Below are positions 59,500-64,000 of a stretch of DNA of 64,000 nt, piece after piece (position 1 is the stretch's first letter; the number at the start of each line of letters is the position of its first letter). Below the pieces are notes generated by a model. That model made no database searches. It saw nothing but the letters and a program-made list of their open reading frames with translations, and was not told the DNA's origin. Source of the stretch: Labia minor (lineage: Eukaryota > Arthropoda > Insecta > Dermaptera > Spongiphoridae); contig OY720344.1 of NCBI GenBank assembly GCA_963082975.1, forward strand, positions 31,965,172-32,029,171, written 5' to 3'. A program made the translations under genes and the position numbers.

Positions 59500-59730
59500 G
59501 TTTTATGTAACCCTTAATTTACTACCTACCGTGACCAGCTCGAGGGTCATTACAGGGTCATTGAGGGTTCGTCTCATTGCAACAGGCGCGTCGTACTTAT
59601 TTCCGCATCTTGCAACCAAAGCTGGCCACAAAAATTATGACGCCGGATTAAGATGGAGTATTCTTTCGAAATTTGAAATAAAAAAAAAACTGAAATGTAC
59701 ATCACCTCCTCTATCATTCAAATAAATAAT
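59500..59730. promoter_or_regulatory. Island with DR5-type hormone-receptor motif
   Basis: GGGTCA (59544-59549) is repeated directly at 59555-59560 with a 5-base spacer (ttaca). This is a DR5 arrangement of RGKTCA half-sites, followed by a third, imperfect GAGGGTTCG. Nuclear receptor dimers (RXR/USP partners) bind such direct repeats. The island is open on the plus strand for about 75 codons but from a non-ATG start. Confidence 0.35.
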
Positions 59731-60132
59731 TCTTTGGAAATTTTATCAGACAAAAAAAATAATATAGTATTTATCTATTTATTTCTTTAAAATATCTATT
59801 TCTCAATGGCTTATGGGATCTAAGACATGTTTTTTTATAACATAGAAATTAATTTATGAAAGTTATGTGGTTAGAAACGAAGATCAAAAATTCAGACCTA
59901 TACCTCAAACTTATGCTATATGCTTAATGTATTTATTTCTATTTATTTTTTTATAATTTTTTTCTTAAATTTTAATTAATAAAAGGACTTCGATTTAAAT
60001 AATATTAAGAATTCGATTAAGCTGATCTTTTAATATTATTTATTATATAAAAGAATAAAAATTTTAATTCTTAGAAGCTTGGATTGAATCCTAACCTAAA
60101 AATTGACAAGAACCTTTAATTATAATATAATG
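59731..60132. other. AT-rich spacer
   Basis: Nothing recognised. Confidence 0.6.
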
Positions 60133-60140
60133 CATATAAT

Positions 60141-60821
60141 CAGTGGTGTACCTGGGGGGGGGGGGGGGGTGCGATCCGCACCGGGCGGCACTTATCTTGG
60201 GGCGGTATTTTTTATATTTCGTTATAGTTGTAAAAAGCAACTTATTCAATTCATATTTATTTTTTTTCTTTCTTGAATAATAAATGATTATTATGATTAA
60301 TATAAGTTTACTATTTGATTTATATAAATTATGATTAACTATATGATTTCGAATATTATTCCTCGGTGTATATAAATGCATTTTAGTGTAAATTTTGAAT
60401 TCTAATTCCAAGAACAGGATAATAATTTTATTTTATTGTATTCATTAAAATTCGTTGAATTCGTAAACGCATCTTTCAGATTTTGTTCGGAAAAATTATC
60501 TTCGTTCTACAATGAGTCAATTAAGATTACAAAATCTTGCAATATTGTCAATAGAACAAGAAATTATAAATAATATAAATTTTGAGAGCATTTTACACGA
60601 TTTTTCTAGAATGAAAGCTAGAAGAGTAAACATTATATAAATATGTTTACGAGTGCATACAAATATGAGTAAAAAAATTTACTCTGTGTATTAATTAATA
60701 GTGATTAAATAACTTAATAATTTATTTATATGTATAAAAACCACTATTTGATTGACTTATAATAGAAAGGGCGGCAAACTGGAGATCGCCCCGGGCGGCA
60801 AAAGTTCTAGGTACGCCACTG
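60141..60821 (+). mobile_element. Internally deleted hAT with perfect 8-bp TSD
   Basis: 681 bp. The left end is CAGTGGTGTACCTGG; the right end read inward is CAGTGGCGTACCTAG. The duplication CATATAAT flanks it at 60133-60140 and 60822-60829 without mismatch. A G16 run (60154-60169) sits just inside the left end, and paired gggcggca blocks lie near both ends. It keeps only the final part of a transposase. Confidence 0.92.
60512..60640 (+). pseudogene. hAT transposase C-terminal tail
   Basis: The frame including upstream codons DFVRKNYLRST reads on as MSQLRLQNLAILSIEQEIIN, then NINFESILHDFSRMKARRVN. This is the very C-terminal part of the hAT dimerisation domain (KNYLRSTMSQxRLxxLAILSIE) in the ZMYM1-like lineage. 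The stretch preceding it (atctttcag) has a stop in frame. The rest of the protein, normally 600-800 residues, is absent. Confidence 0.85.
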
Positions 60822-60829
60822 CATATAAT

Positions 60830-62160
60830 AATAAATATTTATTATTATTATATGCTCTAATCTCTAAATTAATTTAATATAACTCTTTTAAAATATTTCA
60901 TAAATTTGTTAATTATATATATAATTAAAAGAAAAATCCTTACAAACAATGACAGTTTCTAACCATTCAATACATGGGAAGAAATTATCAAAATTAGCCA
61001 AATTGTTTCTGAGCTATGATTAAAATACCCAAGATTTAATAATTAAATATATAATAAATATGTGATTTTGGCTATTTTAGTGTTAGGAATGAGAGCCAAC
61101 TTGAACTTTTGGCTTAAATAGTTAAAAGGTGACTTAAAAAAAGGAAGAACATCATAAATGATCTAAAATTAGCAATTGAAAATACAATTTAATACTTATA
61201 TTAAAATATTAGTTTGTTACCTCAAGTTTAAACTACTACATTATTATTAATAATTATTAAAATAACCATTTGAGTTACATAGTTGGAGCGTTAATTAATT
61301 TATTTTCTATTGTGAAATCTTCACATTGGCCAGCAAATTAAAATTAAACTACTACACATTTATTTAATTATATGTTTACAAATTCAATATTTCTTCCCAT
61401 ATCTACTTTTATAAAATATTATAAAACAATAATGTAACAAGTCGAAGGGGAATTATTTGAAAAAAAAAAATATTAGAAAAATTTTTTATTATTTATTATT
61501 TTTTTTATTTAAAATCCTTGACTAACATCCAAAATTTCTTCTTTCTATTTTTTTTTAAATTTTTAATGATTTATTATATTATTTTTAAAAATAAATAAAT
61601 AAATAAATCCAATACTCTCCTATCACTTGAATGTTGTCTAAATATTTCACTCTTCTAAATCCACCTCGAGTGCATTAAAGACAATAAATCAGAATTTTTA
61701 TTAATATTTTTTTTAATATAATAATAATAAAAAGAGTTAGTATTTTTTTTTATTTGAGAAAAAAATATTTATTTATGTTGGATTAAAACCACTAAAGATC
61801 ACATGAGTCTTGATCTTAAATTAGACGACTATAAAATGACTAATGATAAATAAAAGAATGTCGTATTATACATATTATTATTGTTATTATTAGTTAGTTA
61901 ATGATTATCCTTAAATTTAATCGATGCAATTACAATAAATCAAATGATTAATTAACAGTATAAATTAATATTAATATTTTTTTAACTTTAACATAAATAA
62001 TTTAACTTAAATAATCTTGCATGTATAATAATTTCATAAGTTTCATAATAATTTTTCAAAAGTTTTGATTTTATCAATTTTGATAAATTCGCCACGAGAT
62101 GGATTCAACAAAAATATTATATATAATACCTCTTCTTCTTAACAGCTCAATTTCATATAG
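60830..62160. other. AT-rich spacer
   Basis: A/T-biased with AAATAA repeats near 61590. Nothing recognised. Confidence 0.6.
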
Positions 62161-62540
62161 GTATATAATTTATTGAATATATTATAATGCTCACACAGAC
62201 ACACACAAAGACAATAAACACAAGCGAAGTACAGATGAAGTAATCTGTCAACGGAAGGATGACGGTTAGCGAAACAATGAGATTGGCAGAGATAACAATG
62301 TGATCTAATAAATGCGGCCGGATAAGCATCAGTTGATTTACGGTTGCCATCTGCTCTGGACATTACTGCCCAGGCCGGCACGCGCGGGGTCACAGTTCAG
62401 ATTTGCATCCTTTGCATCTATCTGCATTAGAAGATCAGTGGCATCTGCAATCTTAGAGGCACTCGTAACAATTCAACAAGTTATCTGTGAAATTAATGTA
62501 GCAAGGAAAAGACATCAACTGAAAGAACAATAAAGTTGAT
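62161..62540. other. Unique balanced island open on both strands
   Basis: About 300 bp of balanced sequence. Plus strand: ATG at 62312 to TAA 62531-62533, 73 residues (MRPDKHQLIYGCHLLWTLLP...). Minus strand: open 62472-62338, 44 residues (IVTSASKIADATDLLMQIDA then KDANLNCDPARAGLG...), preceded by an acceptor-like cctctaagattgcag. It also contains the POU octamer ATTTGCAT (62401-62408). The minus reading looks the more protein-like to me, but I recognise neither. Confidence 0.35.
62338..62472 (-). CDS. Candidate exon on the minus strand
   Basis: Forty-four codons without stop, with a helical amphipathic-looking stretch SASKIADATDLLMQIDAKDA and a G/N/Q-rich end before TAA at 62338. AACC|GTAAAT at the end could also be a splice donor, so the stop may not be used. 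No family assignment. It competes with the plus-strand 73-residue ORF over the same bases. Confidence 0.25.
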   Translation of the reverse strand: MVTSASKIADATDLLMQIDAKDANLNCDPARAGLGSNVQSRWQP

Positions 62541-62740
62541 GTCAATTTTAAATATTAATCATATGACCTCTGATAAATTTAGTGCATTTTTTTATTTTTA
62601 AAAAATTAAAATATTTTCTTTTTTCAGAATATATATTTATATATATATATAGGTATATGCCATTTATATTTTGAGTATTATGATATTACTCTTACAATTT
62701 CTTTAAAAAAAGATACATTTTTGTAATAATAAATATAACA

Positions 62741-62848
62741 ATCTATCTATATTTATTTCTGTGGTCTACGGAAATAGAGAATTATTGCATCCACATCTAT
62801 CTATATTTATTTCTGTGGTCTACGGAAATAGAGAATTATTGCATCCAC
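62741..62848. repeat. 54-bp perfect tandem duplication at LINE 3' end
   Basis: Bases 62741-62794 are repeated exactly at 62795-62848 (atctatctatatttatttct...gcatccac). The unit contains the last codons, stop and short 3' tail of the LINE on the minus strand, so the element ends with two copies of its own 3' terminus. Confidence 0.93.
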
Positions 62849-63145
62849 ATTTCTCCAAGTGCTCCTATCCTAAGTCACATCCATCCAATCTCTAACCTCT
62901 CCTATCTCTCTCACGTCCCTTCCTACATTGTCCATCCACCGCGTCCTTGGTCTTCCAAGCGGATGTTTCCCAATCGGTCTCCCCACCAATCGCCATTTTT
63001 TTCATCTTCCATTCTAGCCACGTGTCCTGTCCATCGCAGACTTTTCAATTTTATAACCCTAACTTGGTCTGGAGATGCATAGAGGTCATGCAATTCCTCG
63101 TTATGCGCTCTCTCTGCCATTCCCCTCATCTTTCTTTATCCCATA
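62743..63145 (-). mobile_element. 5'-truncated LINE with 15-bp target-site duplication
   Basis: AATAAATATAACAAT occurs at 62728-62742 and 63146-63160 without mismatch and brackets a minus-strand retrotransposon fragment. The 3' end (left side) has a GATA-type tail and is doubled; the 5' end (right side) is truncated within the reverse-transcriptase C-terminal region. Target-primed reverse transcription of a non-LTR element explains this structure. Confidence 0.9.
62780..63129 (-). pseudogene. LINE reverse-transcriptase C-terminus, copy 2
   Basis: The minus strand reads NEELHDLYASPDQVRVIKLK then SLRWTGHVARMEDEKNG, followed after a frame change by PLGRPRTRWMDNVGRDVREI, RDWMDVT, stop, DRSTWRNV. 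The order RVIKxxxLRWxGHVxRM...GRPRxRW...W...DRxxW is characteristic of the C-terminus of arthropod endonuclease-reverse transcriptases. One frameshift and one stop disable it; the reverse-transcriptase catalytic core is outside the fragment. Confidence 0.88.
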
Positions 63146-63389
63146 AATAAATATAACAATATAACTTACAATTTTTAAATATTAATTAATATTTTTATAA
63201 TTGTTTATAATTTTTTTATTTCATAGTAACGTATCCAAATATCAGTAAATTGAAAACTAGAATACTTTATCAATTATAATTTATCTTCTTGCTAAGATAA
63301 TTAAATTTCAAGGAAGCATTTTTTTTTTATAACAAAGTTTTCATTGGAAAATAAATATAAGACTCGGAGCATATTTTGAAAAAAACATA

Positions 63390-63660
63390 AATCTCGTGGC
63401 AATTATCTCTCTGTGGACATTCCAAGTGGACAATAGAAAAGACAATGACCGACGGCCATTTGTCGATGAACAATGTCCGTTTGTAAGGAATGTTCCTAAT
63501 CTAGATCATACCTACACTTAGAGAGTGACGTTTGTCCGCCTAATCTGATAATGACCCTCAGTTGTTTTATTGTTATGATATCTGCGACCAACTCCACTCC
63601 CCCGAATAGAAGGAAATATGCGGTCGTTCCATCACTTCCCTTTTCCTAATGAGATTTATA
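63390..63660. promoter_or_regulatory. Unique balanced block, candidate regulatory module
   Basis: Closed in all frames but dense in known motif shapes: GGACATTCCAAG and AGGAATGTTCC (TEAD-type CATTCC, about 63417 and 63498), repeated AACAATG/GACAATG SOX-type cores, CTGATAA GATA site (about 63545) and TTTTATTG homeodomain-type site. Function is inferred from clustering alone. Confidence 0.3.
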
Positions 63661-63958
63661 ATCTAAAAAATTATGTTAAGTCCATTATCAGAGAATGTGC
63701 GTGTCAATGTTCACACTATCGTTGTATTTGTTATCATTAAGAACTCCACTTGAGATTGATACCAGATGTAAATGTATATACATATATACATAGGACGTAG
63801 TATAAATTTATGATATCATTATAATAAGGCTGGTGTTTAATTTAAGATGGTTTTATCTTTATAAAAATTTCTTTTTAAATACCAATCATTATATCTTACT
63901 AGTAGTGGTAGTTTCTTAGGCCCTATTCATGGGAAATTAAATAAATGAATTTAATATA
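63661..63958. other. AT-rich spacer
   Basis: Nothing recognised. Confidence 0.55.
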
Positions 63959-63960
63959 TA

Positions 63961-64000
63961 CGAGGATCATTCATCAATAATAATTTTAAAACTATTCAAT
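63961..64000 (+). mobile_element. Start of another mariner-type element, cut by window edge
   Basis: After TA (63959-63960) the last bases read CGAGGATCATTCATCAATAA and on to the window end. TA followed by CGAGGxTxATTCAATAA is a common mariner terminal repeat in animals. It differs from the CGAGGGCAGGTCAATAAG family in this window. Confidence 0.5.

Noticed and set aside
62923..63150. Plus-strand 67-codon frame opposite the LINE tail
   Set aside because: Antisense shadow of the reverse-transcriptase fragment, whose signature residues are on the minus strand.
1..64000. LTR retrotransposons, rRNA genes, CRISPR arrays, bacterial operons
   Set aside because: No paired LTR-like direct repeats with TG...CA ends, no rRNA-like sequence, no regular repeat-spacer array, no Shine-Dalgarno-linked long ORFs.

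Overview
The window reads as nuclear DNA of an arthropod with a very AT-rich, gene-poor genome. It is dominated by A/T-biased non-coding sequence, microsatellites and decayed eukaryotic transposons (mariner, Tigger/pogo, hAT, non-LTR retrotransposons and Helentron-like elements). There is no operon structure, no long open reading frame and no rRNA. A caligid copepod (sea louse) is my best guess, because the TA-flanked mariner ends and the pattern of short, relatively GC-rich islands in very AT-rich DNA fit that group. The species is an inference and cannot be proven here.

Layout. 1-12.6 kb: AT-rich DNA with a 30-bp inverted-repeat pair, a Tigger-type MITE, a GC-rich island and four copies of one internally deleted mariner family. 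12.6-25 kb: a Helentron-like copy, a short coding-like exon, LINE and hAT remnants, two more mariner copies and a promoter-like island near 24.8-25.1 kb. 25-33 kb: mostly AT-rich spacer with a tRNA-like relic, several unique islands, hAT relics and a compact hAT MITE. 33-39 kb: a candidate exon, a hAT element inserted inside a Tigger/pogo element with an exact 8-bp target duplication, a hairpin-rich island and the two longest mariner copies. 39-51 kb: hAT, LINE and Helentron-like fragments, a duplicated ~0.5-0.7 kb repeat of which only one copy carries a mariner MITE, and a 1.1-kb unique island (45.5-46.6 kb). 51-57 kb: a 191-bp tandem duplication in which one unit is empty and the other holds a 626-bp Helentron-like insertion, followed by small coding-like ORFs. 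57-64 kb: a DR5-like hormone-receptor motif, a hAT element with a perfect target duplication, a bidirectionally open island, a 5'-truncated LINE with a 15-bp target duplication, and the start of another mariner at the right edge.

No complete cellular gene can be demonstrated. The strongest features are the mobile elements, several of which have exact boundaries. Every transposon with recognisable coding sequence keeps only the C-terminal part of its protein, so all are non-autonomous. The GC-rich islands are the best candidates for real exons or cis-regulatory modules of a gene with large introns or of flanking genes; they are described with low confidence.
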